Shown here in pieces: positions 1-9,062 of a stretch of 64,000 bases of DNA; the first letter of the stretch is position 1, and the number at the start of each line of letters is the position of its first letter. The position numbers and the translations under genes were made by a program. Below the pieces are notes generated by a model. The model saw nothing but the letters and a program-made list of their open reading frames with translations. It ran no database searches and was not told the origin of the DNA. The stretch spans positions 2,253,269-2,317,268 of the forward strand of contig NZ_AP018288.1 of assembly GCF_002368335.1 (NCBI RefSeq), given 5' to 3'. This stretch comes from Nostoc sp. NIES-4103 (lineage in GTDB: Bacteria > Cyanobacteriota > Cyanobacteriia > Cyanobacteriales > Nostocaceae).

Positions 1-995
1 GCTAAGGGTGGGATATACATCTGAGGAGTTTCTGGTTTGGAAAGAGAATTACTCGTCAGTGGTTGGGTAGCTAAACAGTTACTCAAAGATGGCGGATAGT
101 TTGAAGTACCTAAAGCTTTAATCACATCCTCAACTGTATGAAAGCGTTCTTTTAAAGAGATTTTCAGCATTTTTGCCAAAATTCTAGCAAAACTACCGCT
201 AACATCCACCTGTTTTTGCCAACATATCTCACCGGTGTGATTATCATGTGCAAATTCTGAAGGTGCTTTACCAGTCAGCAGATAAAGACAAGTCACCCCC
301 ACAGCAAAAATATCGCTAGCATAAACTGGACGTAGACAAAACTGTTCTGGAGGTGCAAACCCGACAGTTCCTACAAAGTTGGTAGTTGTAGTTTTATTCA
401 CTGAGTTTTCACCAGCGTCAGCTAATTTCTGTTTGACTGCACCAAAATCTATCAGCACTAAGCGTCGGTCATCTTCAGAGCGTAATAAATTTTGGGGTTT
501 AATATCCCGATGAATTACACGATTTTGATGAACATACTGCAAAACTGGCAGTAATTCCTGCAAAAACTGTTTTACAGCAGCTTCACTCTTGGGGCCATTT
601 TGCCTAACTTCTTGGGATAAAGTATTACCCTTAATGTATTCTTGAACTAGATAAAATTCTCCATTCCCTTGAAAGTAGTCTAGCAGCAAGGGAATTTGGC
701 AATGGCTACCGAGTTGAGCCAAAGTTTTTGCTTCTTTCTCAAAGCGCTGACATACACTTGGCCAAGTTCTGGCATTAGTCACCTTGGGAGAAAGCTGTTT
801 AATGACACACAAGGGATTTCCTGGTAATACAGCATTTCTCGCTAAAAAAGTGATGCCAAAGCCACCTCTGCCTAAAATTCGCAAGATTTGATAGCGATCG
901 CGAAATAGCTGCTGGGAACCACACATTTGTGCCAGCTGATTGTGTTCTAAATTGTACTCGCGTAAATTGGTAATTTTTTTAGGAAAGCCATTCAT
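1..995 (-). CDS. Eukaryotic-like serine/threonine protein kinase (3' end outside window)
   Basis: Read on the minus strand from ATG at 995; the frame stays open to the window edge, so the C-terminus is missing. Visible kinase motifs are the glycine-rich loop GRGGFG (residues about 42-47), the ATP-binding Lys in VIKQL (about 66), the catalytic loop HRDIKPQN (about 162-169) and DFG (about 183-185), followed by the GTVGFAPPEQ activation segment. It is a Hanks-type kinase of the kind multiplied in filamentous cyanobacteria, phosphorylating unknown Ser/Thr targets. About 331 residues are in the window; such proteins often carry C-terminal sensor or repeat domains that cannot be seen here. No transmembrane segment precedes the kinase domain. 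Family call is firm, specific role unknown. Confidence 0.93.
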   Translation of the reverse strand, partial: MNGFPKKITNLREYNLEHNQLAQMCGSQQLFRDRYQILRILGRGGFGITFLARNAVLPGNPLCVIKQLSPKVTNARTWPSVCQRFEKEAKTLAQLGSHCQIPLLLDYFQGNGEFYLVQEYIKGNTLSQEVRQNGPKSEAAVKQFLQELLPVLQYVHQNRVIHRDIKPQNLLRSEDDRRLVLIDFGAVKQKLADAGENSVNKTTTTNFVGTVGFAPPEQFCLRPVYASDIFAVGVTCLYLLTGKAPSEFAHDNHTGEICWQKQVDVSGSFARILAKMLKISLKERFHTVEDVIKALGTSNYPPSLSNCLATQPLTSNSLSKPETPQMYIPPL

Positions 996-1341
996 CAGTC
1001 AAGCGCAGTACTATATATTGTCCTCAATTTAACAATAAATATTCTTCAACGCCATTAGTATTACTGCATTTTGCCAAATCCTGACCTTTGCAAAGAAAAG
1101 CTCAAGGACGAAGTATAAAGCCTGAAATTAATTGTATTTATTTTCGCGCTAAAATCTACTTAATTCGTAGTTTTACGTAGCAAACCTCCATGAATTGCCG
1201 CTACAGAGAGCGTAGTTTTGCGTAATACCAAGTTGCATTCAAAGATGTGTTGACTGATGACTGATAACTGTTATCGGTCATCAGGAGCCAGTTGCGTGCG
1301 GAGGTTCCCTCCGCCCTTGCAAACTGGCGTTCATCAGTTAT
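996..1341. other. Intergenic region between kinase and GH57 gene
   Basis: No gene seen. It should hold the promoter of the minus-strand kinase and the 3' end of the GH57 transcript. The only structured part is the hairpin at 1287-1328, listed separately. Confidence 0.6.
1287..1328. repeat. REP-like nested hairpin
   Basis: Outer arms GCCAGTT and AACTGGC (1287-1293, 1322-1328) enclose a perfect 7-bp stem GCGGAGG/CCTCCGC with a 3-nt loop (1299-1315). Relatives with the same GCCAG...CTGGC frame occur at 49955-49997 and, less well conserved, inside the repeat at 46.57 kb. It lies just downstream of the minus-strand GH57 stop and could serve as its transcription end, but there is no T run. Confidence 0.6.
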
Positions 1342-3576
1342 CTAAGGTACTTCTATGGGAATCAAAGTGTTTTCCGGTAAATAGTTGCGAAAACGCCCTT
1401 CATCAGAGAGAACCACAATCAAACGTAGGGGATAATCTGGTGGAACTTGCAAATCTGCCCACGGTACCGCCACTTCCAAACAACTATTTAAAGCTACTTG
1501 AGCGCGGCTGAAACGTGGATGCCATTGATAACTGTCGCCAGCTTCTCGAAATTGCAACGATTGTGTCAGCAAATTAATCTCCAGATGATGGTGGAATAAA
1601 TAATTAACTGGCGCTGTATCGGGCACATCTGCTAGGGGAACTGGGCTGTTGTGCATTGTTTTATTGGGATAAAACCACAGCAAATTCAACTCTGGGGGCA
1701 AATCCTTTCCTGGCGCAACGCCACTTTTAAAGTCCACTCGCAAATAGAAATTGAGGTGGTCTACCCCATACCAAAGTCGCTGGATGACATTGCTGTTGTG
1801 CATCGTCCCCCGCGCCCCGCCAATTTCTAGGCGTCCGGCTTTGTCCCAGTCTTGCTCATCACCTTTACCATCAATCACAGGATGAATAAATCCTTGGGGT
1901 GTATGGTCGGCTCGTGCTTCGTGAACCTCCACTGCTTGCCTGAGATAGGATGGTATGGGTTCATTTAAAGCTTTGTAAATGCCAAACAGATGTTCCCGAA
2001 ATAACTGGTCAAAAATGGCATCTTGATTTGAGGAATGACCTTCACCAAACCACCAGAACCAGTCGGAACCTTCTGCGGCGTATAAAGCTTCCCAAGCAGC
2101 TGGGTTGTTTTCTTCCGTGGCTTCAGGATGATTTGCCAGGGTGATCCTAGCTTGTGTCAGGTAGTCCCAAGCACGATTTTTGGCAGGGTCGCCAATCCAG
2201 GTAGTGAAACTACCATCCACCCAAGAACCGCTATGCAGTTGTCCTCCGGGGATGGTGGCTGTGGCTGGAAATTTCTCAAGAAATTCGGAGACGGTGACGA
2301 GTTCTAGGTGGGGTTCGTTGCTTAAGCTTTGATACAAAGCTTCTAGGAAAGGTTTGCCATCTTGGGGATAAAATTCCCAGCAATTCTCGCCGTCTAAAGC
2401 AATGGTAACTAACCAAGGTTGTTCGCTTTGGCGTTCTCTTTGCATTTTGGCGATCGCTTGCAGATGCCCTACTAAGTCTGCTGCTGCCTGTTTTGGCGGC
2501 ATTGCCCCGTAGGTAAAGCCAATCAAATCAGATAATCTGTGGTCACGAAATACAATTGCCAAATCACCTGCTGGTGTTTCCAGGCGATACGGTTGATACA
2601 GTAATTCTGGCTCTTGGACGTTCCCTGCCCCATCCCGGTGGAAGAAGTGTTTCAGTGTCCACCCCAAGACGGCTTCATCTGAGCAAATCCACTTAAACCC
2701 TTGTTTAATAATATATGGAAGTATTTCTGGGCTGACTGACTGTTCTGAAGGCCACATTCCCCGCGGTTCTTGCCCAAAGCGTTCTATATATAAATCCCAA
2801 GCTTTCCGTAAGTGGCGGGGAATGTCTTGCGCCCATTGAAAGCGGTACTTAGGTAGTGTCATATTTGGCACAGCTACCCGCCCAGAGTTAGTATCAGCAA
2901 GCAAAGGCAAAATTGGGTGGGTATAGGGAGTTGTAGTAACTTCCAACTGCCCCGATGCTTGCATTTTGCGGTGTTGGGGGATGATGCGGCTGAGGATTTG
3001 GCGCTGTTTAGAATAAATCCGCTGGCGATCGCTTAAAGTAAAATTCCGACCTTGTTTTATCCAAGCACCAATTTCTGGGTCATCCCAAAATAGAGGGTCG
3101 ATCCACGCCAGATTGTGCCAAGCCAACAAATCGCCGTAATCTGATAATTGCCAATTTGCTAAACACCAAGATTGCCCTCTTTCCTGCCTTTGCTGATACA
3201 ACTCGGCATAGCGGGGATGAGGATCAATCAAGGTGTGGTGATTAGCATCAAAAAAGTGTTGGATAATAAATTCCCGTTGTTGTTGAGTTAATTGTTCAAC
3301 GGGTGTCAAACTAGCTGTAAGATAAGGGTCAAAAGCAGTACCGGCAATATAATCTTCTATTTGCAATATCAAGGACGGTACTAAATTCACCGTTTGGTGT
3401 AATTTGGGATACTTCTCTAAAATTAATATTAAATCCAAATAATCCTTAGTGCCATGCAATCGTACCCAAGGCAGGCGGTAATGCTGGCTGGAAGAAAGCG
3501 AAACGCCGCTGTCAGGAGATTTGTACAGCGGCTGGTGTTGATGCCAGATGAAGGCGACGTAGAGTGGATGGGACAT
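1342..3576 (-). CDS. Glycoside hydrolase family 57 protein
   Basis: A 744-residue GH57 protein, a family of retaining alpha-glucan enzymes (amylases, 4-alpha-glucanotransferases, branching enzymes, amylopullulanases). The sequence shows conserved region 1 HQHQP (residues 12-16), GMWPSE with the expected nucleophile Glu near 278, a downstream WICSDEAVLG segment, and ALDGENCWEFY with the probable acid/base Asp near 395, a spacing typical of the family. The C-terminal part (about 560-744) looks like a beta-rich DOMON/carbohydrate-binding-like domain. No signal peptide, so cytoplasmic. It lies in the same 12-kb stretch as a GT4 and a GH13 gene, in keeping with glycogen turnover, but they are not an operon. 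Substrate cannot be read from sequence. Confidence 0.9.
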   Translation of the reverse strand: MSHPLYVAFIWHQHQPLYKSPDSGVSLSSSQHYRLPWVRLHGTKDYLDLILILEKYPKLHQTVNLVPSLILQIEDYIAGTAFDPYLTASLTPVEQLTQQQREFIIQHFFDANHHTLIDPHPRYAELYQQRQERGQSWCLANWQLSDYGDLLAWHNLAWIDPLFWDDPEIGAWIKQGRNFTLSDRQRIYSKQRQILSRIIPQHRKMQASGQLEVTTTPYTHPILPLLADTNSGRVAVPNMTLPKYRFQWAQDIPRHLRKAWDLYIERFGQEPRGMWPSEQSVSPEILPYIIKQGFKWICSDEAVLGWTLKHFFHRDGAGNVQEPELLYQPYRLETPAGDLAIVFRDHRLSDLIGFTYGAMPPKQAAADLVGHLQAIAKMQRERQSEQPWLVTIALDGENCWEFYPQDGKPFLEALYQSLSNEPHLELVTVSEFLEKFPATATIPGGQLHSGSWVDGSFTTWIGDPAKNRAWDYLTQARITLANHPEATEENNPAAWEALYAAEGSDWFWWFGEGHSSNQDAIFDQLFREHLFGIYKALNEPIPSYLRQAVEVHEARADHTPQGFIHPVIDGKGDEQDWDKAGRLEIGGARGTMHNSNVIQRLWYGVDHLNFYLRVDFKSGVAPGKDLPPELNLLWFYPNKTMHNSPVPLADVPDTAPVNYLFHHHLEINLLTQSLQFREAGDSYQWHPRFSRAQVALNSCLEVAVPWADLQVPPDYPLRLIVVLSDEGRFRNYLPENTLIPIEVP

Positions 3577-3628
3577 AGTTATGGTGAGGAGTGGTGAGTT
3601 ATGAGTTCTGAGTTATAAGTTAACTCAT

Positions 3629-3661
3629 AAACTCCTAACTCCTAACTCCTAACTCCTAACT
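3629..3661. repeat. STRR, CTAACTC heptamer
   Basis: About four and a half copies of the heptamer CTAACTC between the start of the GH57 gene and the end of the nfu gene. A partly palindromic GAGTTAT/ATAACTC-rich stretch precedes it at 3592-3628. This is a typical cyanobacterial short tandem repeat. Confidence 0.8.
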
Positions 3662-3662
3662 T

Positions 3663-3893
3663 TTAGATTACTTGCTCAACTTCTCCAATTTCAGGAATCA
3701 TTTCCTTCAGGCGGCGTTCAATGCCCATTCTCAGGGTCATAGTAGAACTAGGACAAGAACCACAGGCACCTTGCAACCGTAGTTTGACTATGGGGCCATC
3801 GAGTTCTACAACTTCCACATTGCCGCCATCAGAAATGAGATAAGGGCGCATTTCATCTAAGACTGTTTCGACGTTTTCAAGTGTCAGTTCCAT
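3663..3893 (-). CDS. NifU C-terminal domain-like (Nfu) iron-sulfur scaffold protein
   Basis: A 76-residue stand-alone Nfu domain. It has the family signature SDGGNVEVV (about 21-29) and CGSC (Cys44 and Cys47), the cysteine pair that binds a transient [4Fe-4S] or [2Fe-2S] cluster at a dimer interface. Length matches the small cyanobacterial CnfU/NfuA scaffolds that deliver clusters to photosystem I and other apoproteins. ATG at 3893 has no competing in-frame start. A cysteine desulfurase that could supply sulfur lies about 10 kb away (13961-15127), not in an operon with it. Confidence 0.95.
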   Translation of the reverse strand: MELTLENVETVLDEMRPYLISDGGNVEVVELDGPIVKLRLQGACGSCPSSTMTLRMGIERRLKEMIPEIGEVEQVI

Positions 3894-4039
3894 TGTTTGA
3901 GACCTCTTGCGACTGAAAAAACTTTATATTCAATAGCTTATTAACTCAATCCTAGATCTAATTGCTGCTAGATTGTGTTCCGTGCCAAGTTTACGAGCGT
4001 GAGGTCATGTGTTGATGACTCATGAATAAGTTTAGTCTA

Positions 4040-4135
4040 CCAGCAGGGTAGATGGGGAGGTGGGGAGATGGGGGGATGAGGGTGATGAGGGAGATAGGGA
4101 GAATAACAACTGACAACTGACAACTTACAACTAAC
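4040..4135. repeat. STRR tract (GGGGAGATG- and ACAACTG-type)
   Basis: Degenerate G-rich repeats GGGGAGATG/GATGAGG are followed by ACAACTG and CTCACCA units that run up to the stop codon of the histidine kinase gene on the minus strand. Confidence 0.7.
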
Positions 4136-5896
4136 TCACCACTCACCACTGCTTGATGAGTCGCTGTCAAAAGATAAAAGCATTACTGGTTGTTGATATA
4201 AAGGCACTGTGAATGTGACTGTTGAACCAAGTCCTTCACCGAGACTATAAAAATGCACTTCACCACCCATTGCTTCTACTAGCTTCTGGGATATTGCCAG
4301 TCCTAAACCTGTACCGCCGTACTGGCGAGTGCGAGAGCCATCTACCTGAGAGAATAATTGAAAGAGTTTATCTTGTTTGTCTAAGGAAACGCCGATACCA
4401 GTGTCTGCGACTCTAACTCTCACCATCCCTGGAAATTGCTGGTCTTGGAATTTCGCTTTTTTCAGTACTAAATCAGCACTGATGGTGATGCCGCCTTCTT
4501 GGGTAAATTTTATGGCATTATTCACCAAGTTGAGCATCACTTGTAGCAGCCTTTGGTAATTACCTTGGACAATAATTTCATCGGATGTTGGAGGCAATTG
4601 CATCCGGAAGCTGAGGTTTTTCATCTCTGCTTGGGGACGCATGAAATTTTCTACATCACCAAATAGCTCATCTAGTTTGACTGGAGCGCAAGTTAGCTCC
4701 ATTTTACCTGCTTCGATTTTGGCTATGTCTAAAATATCGTTGATGATGTTCAGCAGGTGTATTGATAACTGGTGAGCTTCCTGCAAAAATTGATTTTGTT
4801 CTTCTGGGTCATCTGCCATACCCTCTAATATCAGCTTCAAAAATCCGATCATGCCGTTAAGAGGCGTGCGAATTTCATGGGATACATTAGCCAGAAATTC
4901 GCTCTTTAAGCGTGAGGCTTCTTCGGCTTTTTGACGTGCTGCTTCTAATTCTTTGTATAAAGTCGCATGAGCGATCGCAGTTCCCAACTGATCTGCGACT
5001 TCTTTTGCCAGCTCACGTTCTGTATCTGTCAACGGGCAGCATTCATCCCGCAGACTGATGGCAATTAATCCATTTGGTTGGTCTTGATAGCATGTTGCAA
5101 CTACTAAAACTTTCTGCCGTTGAGATAGAGTATACTCTGACACCTCCATCACAACTGGTTCTAGGGTTGCTAATGCCTGAGCAAAGGCTGGCTCAGAAGC
5201 TATATCTATTTCTAAGCCAAGCATTGAACTGCGTTCTGGCTGATGATACTCTGCTATCACCCGCACTCTTGAGCTAGAAGGCTGGTAGGGACAAATAATA
5301 CAACGTTCTAGCCGCAGCGCTTTCCCCAAACTATCTACTGTTTGTTGCCAAATAATATCTAAATCTAATGTCCGCCGAATATTTCTGGTAATTAGATTTA
5401 CCAGTTTATGATGTTGCTGTGAACGCAAAGCCAACTCTATCTGTGTAGGTGGTTTTGATGCCACATTCACTTGTTTTTTATTGACTTTTGCTTGCAATAG
5501 CCGCCCCATTACTAAAACTGTAGTTGCCGCAGTTCCCAATTGCGGCATGATCGGGCAAATCACCAACTCCAACTCGAATAATTCTTTGTGGTAGCTAAAC
5601 CAACACTGAAACTTTTCTGGCACTAAATTGGTTAAAATTCGGCCCAATTGTTCCAAGTAGGCAAGTTGATCTACAGGGGCAAAAATTGGATTTTGATCCC
5701 CTTGATTGACTATTTCCTCAGGGTTTAACCCCAACAGTTCGCTTTGCTGCCAATAAAAGGTCAGATAGCGCCCTGCCCCATCTTGTGTGTATACCAGCTC
5801 GGCTCCTAGAGTTGGTAATGAACTATCGGTCTTGTTGATATATTCCAGATTTTGGGGAAATAAGTTTGGCAATTGAGAATTGGCAGTAATAGTCAT
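4136..5896 (-). CDS. PAS-GAF sensor histidine kinase
   Basis: A soluble sensor kinase of 586 residues when started at the ATG at 5896; a TTG 27 nt upstream is possible but less likely. The first about 130 residues are PAS-like, about 150-300 is a GAF domain, then HisKA with the phospho-acceptor His at about 340 in FLANVSHEIRTPLNG, and a complete HATPase_c domain with N (LVNNAIKFT), G1 (DTGIGV) and G2 (GTGLGL) boxes. There is no receiver domain and no transmembrane segment, so it would act in the cytoplasm on a response regulator encoded elsewhere. A short coiled linker (ELEAARQKAEEASRLKSEF) joins GAF to HisKA. No chromophore-binding Cys is obvious in the GAF domain, so the signal is unknown. 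Confidence 0.93.
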   Translation of the reverse strand: MTITANSQLPNLFPQNLEYINKTDSSLPTLGAELVYTQDGAGRYLTFYWQQSELLGLNPEEIVNQGDQNPIFAPVDQLAYLEQLGRILTNLVPEKFQCWFSYHKELFELELVICPIMPQLGTAATTVLVMGRLLQAKVNKKQVNVASKPPTQIELALRSQQHHKLVNLITRNIRRTLDLDIIWQQTVDSLGKALRLERCIICPYQPSSSRVRVIAEYHQPERSSMLGLEIDIASEPAFAQALATLEPVVMEVSEYTLSQRQKVLVVATCYQDQPNGLIAISLRDECCPLTDTERELAKEVADQLGTAIAHATLYKELEAARQKAEEASRLKSEFLANVSHEIRTPLNGMIGFLKLILEGMADDPEEQNQFLQEAHQLSIHLLNIINDILDIAKIEAGKMELTCAPVKLDELFGDVENFMRPQAEMKNLSFRMQLPPTSDEIIVQGNYQRLLQVMLNLVNNAIKFTQEGGITISADLVLKKAKFQDQQFPGMVRVRVADTGIGVSLDKQDKLFQLFSQVDGSRTRQYGGTGLGLAISQKLVEAMGGEVHFYSLGEGLGSTVTFTVPLYQQPVMLLSFDSDSSSSGEW

Positions 5897-6072
5897 TAAT
5901 CGAGTTGGATAGATAAATAGCAACTCAAAACAGTTTTTCTAAAGCTGCTCAAATTTTGGCATAAAATGTTACAGCTTTGGCAGACCTACATTGGGTATTT
6001 TGGCTGATTTAGAATCCAGATGGACAAACTTTACACTTATTTTATTTTCTTTTTACAGCTTATTTATTGCTG

Positions 6073-6309
6073 TCAATCATTCCATTCACCTCTGGGTGGA
6101 ATAGGTGTACGGTGGGGAGTGCGTGTCAGTTCGTCATCTCTGGGAACATCACCTCGTAACCATTGACGGATCGCTACCTCAATCACTTTGCTGGGGTCAT
6201 TGGTCAAATGTTGAATTTGCTCCACTAACTCCGAATCTAGGCGGACAGCGATTTCTACCTTTTCGGCTCGTCTAGAATCCGCATCGGTAGCTTTCTCTTT
6301 CATATTCAT
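6073..6309 (-). CDS. Small ribbon-helix-helix-like protein
   Basis: A 78-residue charged protein. Residues about 15-50 (VEIAVRLDSELVEQIQHL...SKVIEVAIRQWL) have the strand-helix-helix pattern of the CopG/MetJ ribbon-helix-helix DNA-binding fold, with a Pro/Arg-rich tail. RHH proteins of this size are often antitoxins or autoregulators, but no toxin-like gene adjoins it, so I make no toxin-antitoxin call. The start may be ATG 6309 or ATG 6303, two codons apart. Confidence 0.7.
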   Translation of the reverse strand: MNMKEKATDADSRRAEKVEIAVRLDSELVEQIQHLTNDPSKVIEVAIRQWLRGDVPRDDELTRTPHRTPIPPRGEWND

Positions 6310-6842
6310 AGGTTTATATACTCAGAGGTTGCTTTGTCAAAAGCTTTGTTAAGTAGTTCTATTCATGGTTCGGGTTTGTTTACTGACAAGTTTTAAAGGT
6401 CACAGTTACATAGTTCCCCGAAATCCAACGAAAATAACATAGTCAGGTTTTAATTTGTAATTTTCATAGAACTCACTCTTTCAATAGCTTTTGGAAGTTT
6501 TGCCAGTAAATCAGTAGTTATGGGCGATTACGGGGTGTAACTACCCACGATATTTAACTATGTACTTACATATATATTTATTGTACGCTCCTGCTTGAGC
6601 AATACCATCAGGTAAAAATAGACTTTATATTTTTATTAAAAGTCAGTCAGTTGTCATTGGTCAGTGGTCATTGGTCATTTGTCATTGGTCATTCCCTAAT
6701 CCCCAGTACCCAGTACCCAATCCCCAGTACCCAATTCCCAATTCCCAATTCCCCAATAGCAGCATCTTGGCTAATAAAGCATTAAAATACATTAAGTAAT
6801 TTGCTCTTTTAACCTTGGTTGCTGCTTCAGCAAAGATAGTAT
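6310..6842. other. Intergenic region upstream of lepA
   Basis: Separates two divergently transcribed genes. No coding signal. The right half (6649-6753) is STRR: TTGGTCA/TTTGTCA units then CCCAGTA and CCCAATT units. The lepA promoter should lie in the last 80 bases. Confidence 0.6.
6649..6753. repeat. STRR tracts (TTGGTCA, CCCAGTA, CCCAATT)
   Basis: Three adjacent heptamer families about 90 bp upstream of the lepA start. The same heptamers recur at 8741-8819, 26244-26500, 28890-28975 and 52797-53010. Confidence 0.8.
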
Positions 6843-8654
6843 ATGACTGACGTTCCCGCAGTTCGCATTCGCAATTTTTGTATTATTGCTCACATCGATC
6901 ATGGGAAATCAACCTTGGCCGATCGCTTACTGCAAGCCACTGGCACTGTTGACGAGCGGCAGATGAAGGAACAGTTTCTCGACAACATGGATTTGGAACG
7001 GGAGCGCGGCATTACAATTAAGCTGCAAGCTGCCCGGATGAATTATCAAGCCAAAGATGGTCAGCAGTATGTACTGAACCTAATTGATACTCCAGGGCAT
7101 GTAGACTTTTCTTACGAAGTATCGCGTAGTCTTGTCGCTTGCGAAGGAGCATTGTTAGTAGTAGATGCGTCTCAAGGTGTCGAGGCGCAAACTTTGGCGA
7201 ATGTATATTTAGCTCTGGAGCATAATCTGGAAATTATTCCAGTTTTAAATAAAATTGATTTGCCTGGGGCAGAACCAGACCGAGTAATCAGCGAAATTGA
7301 AGAAATTATCGGTTTAGATTGCAGTGGTGCAATTTTAGCTTCTGCCAAAGAGGGAATCGGTATTGATGAGATTTTAGAAGCTGTTGTGGAGCGCGTACCA
7401 CCGCCTAAAAACACCATAAATGAACGGTTACGGGCGTTAATTTTTGATAGCTACTACGACAGCTACCGGGGAGTGATTGTCTATTTTCGGGTGATGGATG
7501 GCACATTGAAAAAAGGCGATCGCGTCTATTTGATGGCTTCTGGTAAAGAATACGAAATTGACGAGTTGGGGGTTCTCTCTCCCACCCAAAAGCAAGTAGA
7601 AGAACTCCACGCTGGGGAAGTGGGTTATTTAGCAGCAGCTATTAAAGCTGTGGCTGACGCACGGGTAGGAGATACCATTACTCTCGCCAACGCCAAAGCC
7701 ACTGAACCTTTACCCGGTTACACAGAAGCCAACCCGATGGTTTTTTGTGGCATGTTCCCCATTGATGCCGACCAATTTGAAGACTTGCGGGAAGCTTTAG
7801 AAAAGTTAAGACTCAACGATGCGGCGCTACAATACGAACCCGAAACTTCCAGCGCTATGGGGTTTGGCTTCCGCTGTGGGTTCTTAGGCTTACTGCACAT
7901 GGAAATTGTTCAGGAACGCTTAGAGCGAGAGTATGACCTAGATTTAATTATTACAGCCCCTTCGGTGGTTTATAAAGTCATAACTACCAAGGGTGAAGAA
8001 CTGTACATTGATAATCCTAGCCACCTACCCGCACCCAACGATCGCGAAAAAATCGAAGAACCCTACGTCCAGGTAGAGATGATTACGCCGGAAACCTACG
8101 TCGGCACATTGATGGAGTTGTCACAAAATCGGCGTGGTGTGTTCAAAGATATGAAATATCTTACCCAAGGACGTACCACACTGACCTATGAGCTACCCTT
8201 GGCGGAAGTCGTCACCGACTTTTTCGACCAAATGAAATCGCGATCGCGCGGTTATGCCAGCATGGAATATCACCTCATCGGCTATCGTGAAAATCCGCTG
8301 GTGAAGCTGGATATCATGATTAACGGTGACCCTGTTGATTCTTTGGCAATGATTGTCCACCGCGATAAAGCTTACAACGTCGGGCGGTCAATGGCAGAAA
8401 AACTCAAAGAATTGATTCCCCGTCATCAATTCAAAGTGCCAATTCAAGCAGCAATTGGCAGTAAAGTGATTGCCAGTGAACACATACCTGCTTTACGCAA
8501 AGACGTGCTTGCTAAATGTTACGGCGGCGACATTAGCCGCAAGAAGAAACTTTTGCAGAAGCAGGCTAAAGGTAAAAAGCGGATGAAATCTGTAGGTACT
8601 GTGGATGTTCCCCAAGAAGCCTTTATGGCAGTACTGCGTTTAGATCAAAGTTGA
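6843..8654 (+). CDS. lepA: Elongation factor 4 (LepA), ribosome back-translocating GTPase
   Basis: Full-length 603-residue LepA/EF4. The GTP-binding motifs are visible: P-loop AHIDHGKST (about 16-24), switch I RERGITI, DTPGH (G3) and NKID (G4), followed by EF-G-like domains II, III and V and the EF4-specific C-terminal domain ending in KGKKRMKSVGTVDVPQEAF. It acts on stalled or mis-translocated ribosomes at the membrane or in the cytosol. ATG at 6843. A strong hairpin (8688-8724) follows the stop. Confidence 0.98.
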   Translation: MTDVPAVRIRNFCIIAHIDHGKSTLADRLLQATGTVDERQMKEQFLDNMDLERERGITIKLQAARMNYQAKDGQQYVLNLIDTPGHVDFSYEVSRSLVACEGALLVVDASQGVEAQTLANVYLALEHNLEIIPVLNKIDLPGAEPDRVISEIEEIIGLDCSGAILASAKEGIGIDEILEAVVERVPPPKNTINERLRALIFDSYYDSYRGVIVYFRVMDGTLKKGDRVYLMASGKEYEIDELGVLSPTQKQVEELHAGEVGYLAAAIKAVADARVGDTITLANAKATEPLPGYTEANPMVFCGMFPIDADQFEDLREALEKLRLNDAALQYEPETSSAMGFGFRCGFLGLLHMEIVQERLEREYDLDLIITAPSVVYKVITTKGEELYIDNPSHLPAPNDREKIEEPYVQVEMITPETYVGTLMELSQNRRGVFKDMKYLTQGRTTLTYELPLAEVVTDFFDQMKSRSRGYASMEYHLIGYRENPLVKLDIMINGDPVDSLAMIVHRDKAYNVGRSMAEKLKELIPRHQFKVPIQAAIGSKVIASEHIPALRKDVLAKCYGGDISRKKKLLQKQAKGKKRMKSVGTVDVPQEAFMAVLRLDQS

Positions 8655-8687
8655 TTCTACAGCAGGCATTATCTACAGCTAACTCGT

Positions 8688-8724
8688 AGGGAGTGGGAAG
8701 CAAGAATTTTTCTTTCCCACTCCC
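8688..8724 (+). terminator. Intrinsic terminator of lepA
   Basis: Inverted repeat AGGGAGTGGGAA/TTCCCACTCCCT with an 11-13 nt loop, 33 bp after the lepA stop and followed by the T-rich TATTTATTTAAG. Confidence 0.8.
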
Positions 8725-8740
8725 TATTTATTTAAGTTTT

Positions 8741-8819
8741 GTCAGTTGTCAGTGGTCAGTGGTCAGTGGTCAGTTGTTTTATATCCCTCAATCCCCAGTC
8801 CCCAATCCCCAATCCCCAA
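8741..8819. repeat. STRR tracts (CAGTGGT, CCCCAAT)
   Basis: Heptamers of the CAGTGGT and CCCCAGT/CCCCAAT families in the 408-bp gap between lepA and the GT4 gene. Nothing else is seen in that gap except the terminator and an AT-rich presumed promoter zone (8930-9050). Confidence 0.8.
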
Positions 8820-9062
8820 CCTCTTCATCGGGGGGTAAGATACTTCCTACGAGTTTGGCTTTTTTAGGTTAATCTTCTGAGATGTTTCATATGGTCTTTG
8901 CTGATTTCCTCAGCCTTGATAACCTTTAAACAGCTTTTTCAACAAAAAATTGTTAAAAAATCTAAAAGTTTTCGTAAACATACCCACTGTAATCGCCACC
9001 CTTGTATTTTGAGATAAATCTAGTTTTTTAGATATTTATAAAAACAGCGGAGAATCTTGTAT

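Noticed and set aside
6073..6309. Antitoxin of a toxin-antitoxin pair
   Set aside because: RHH-like fold fits, but no toxin gene is adjacent.
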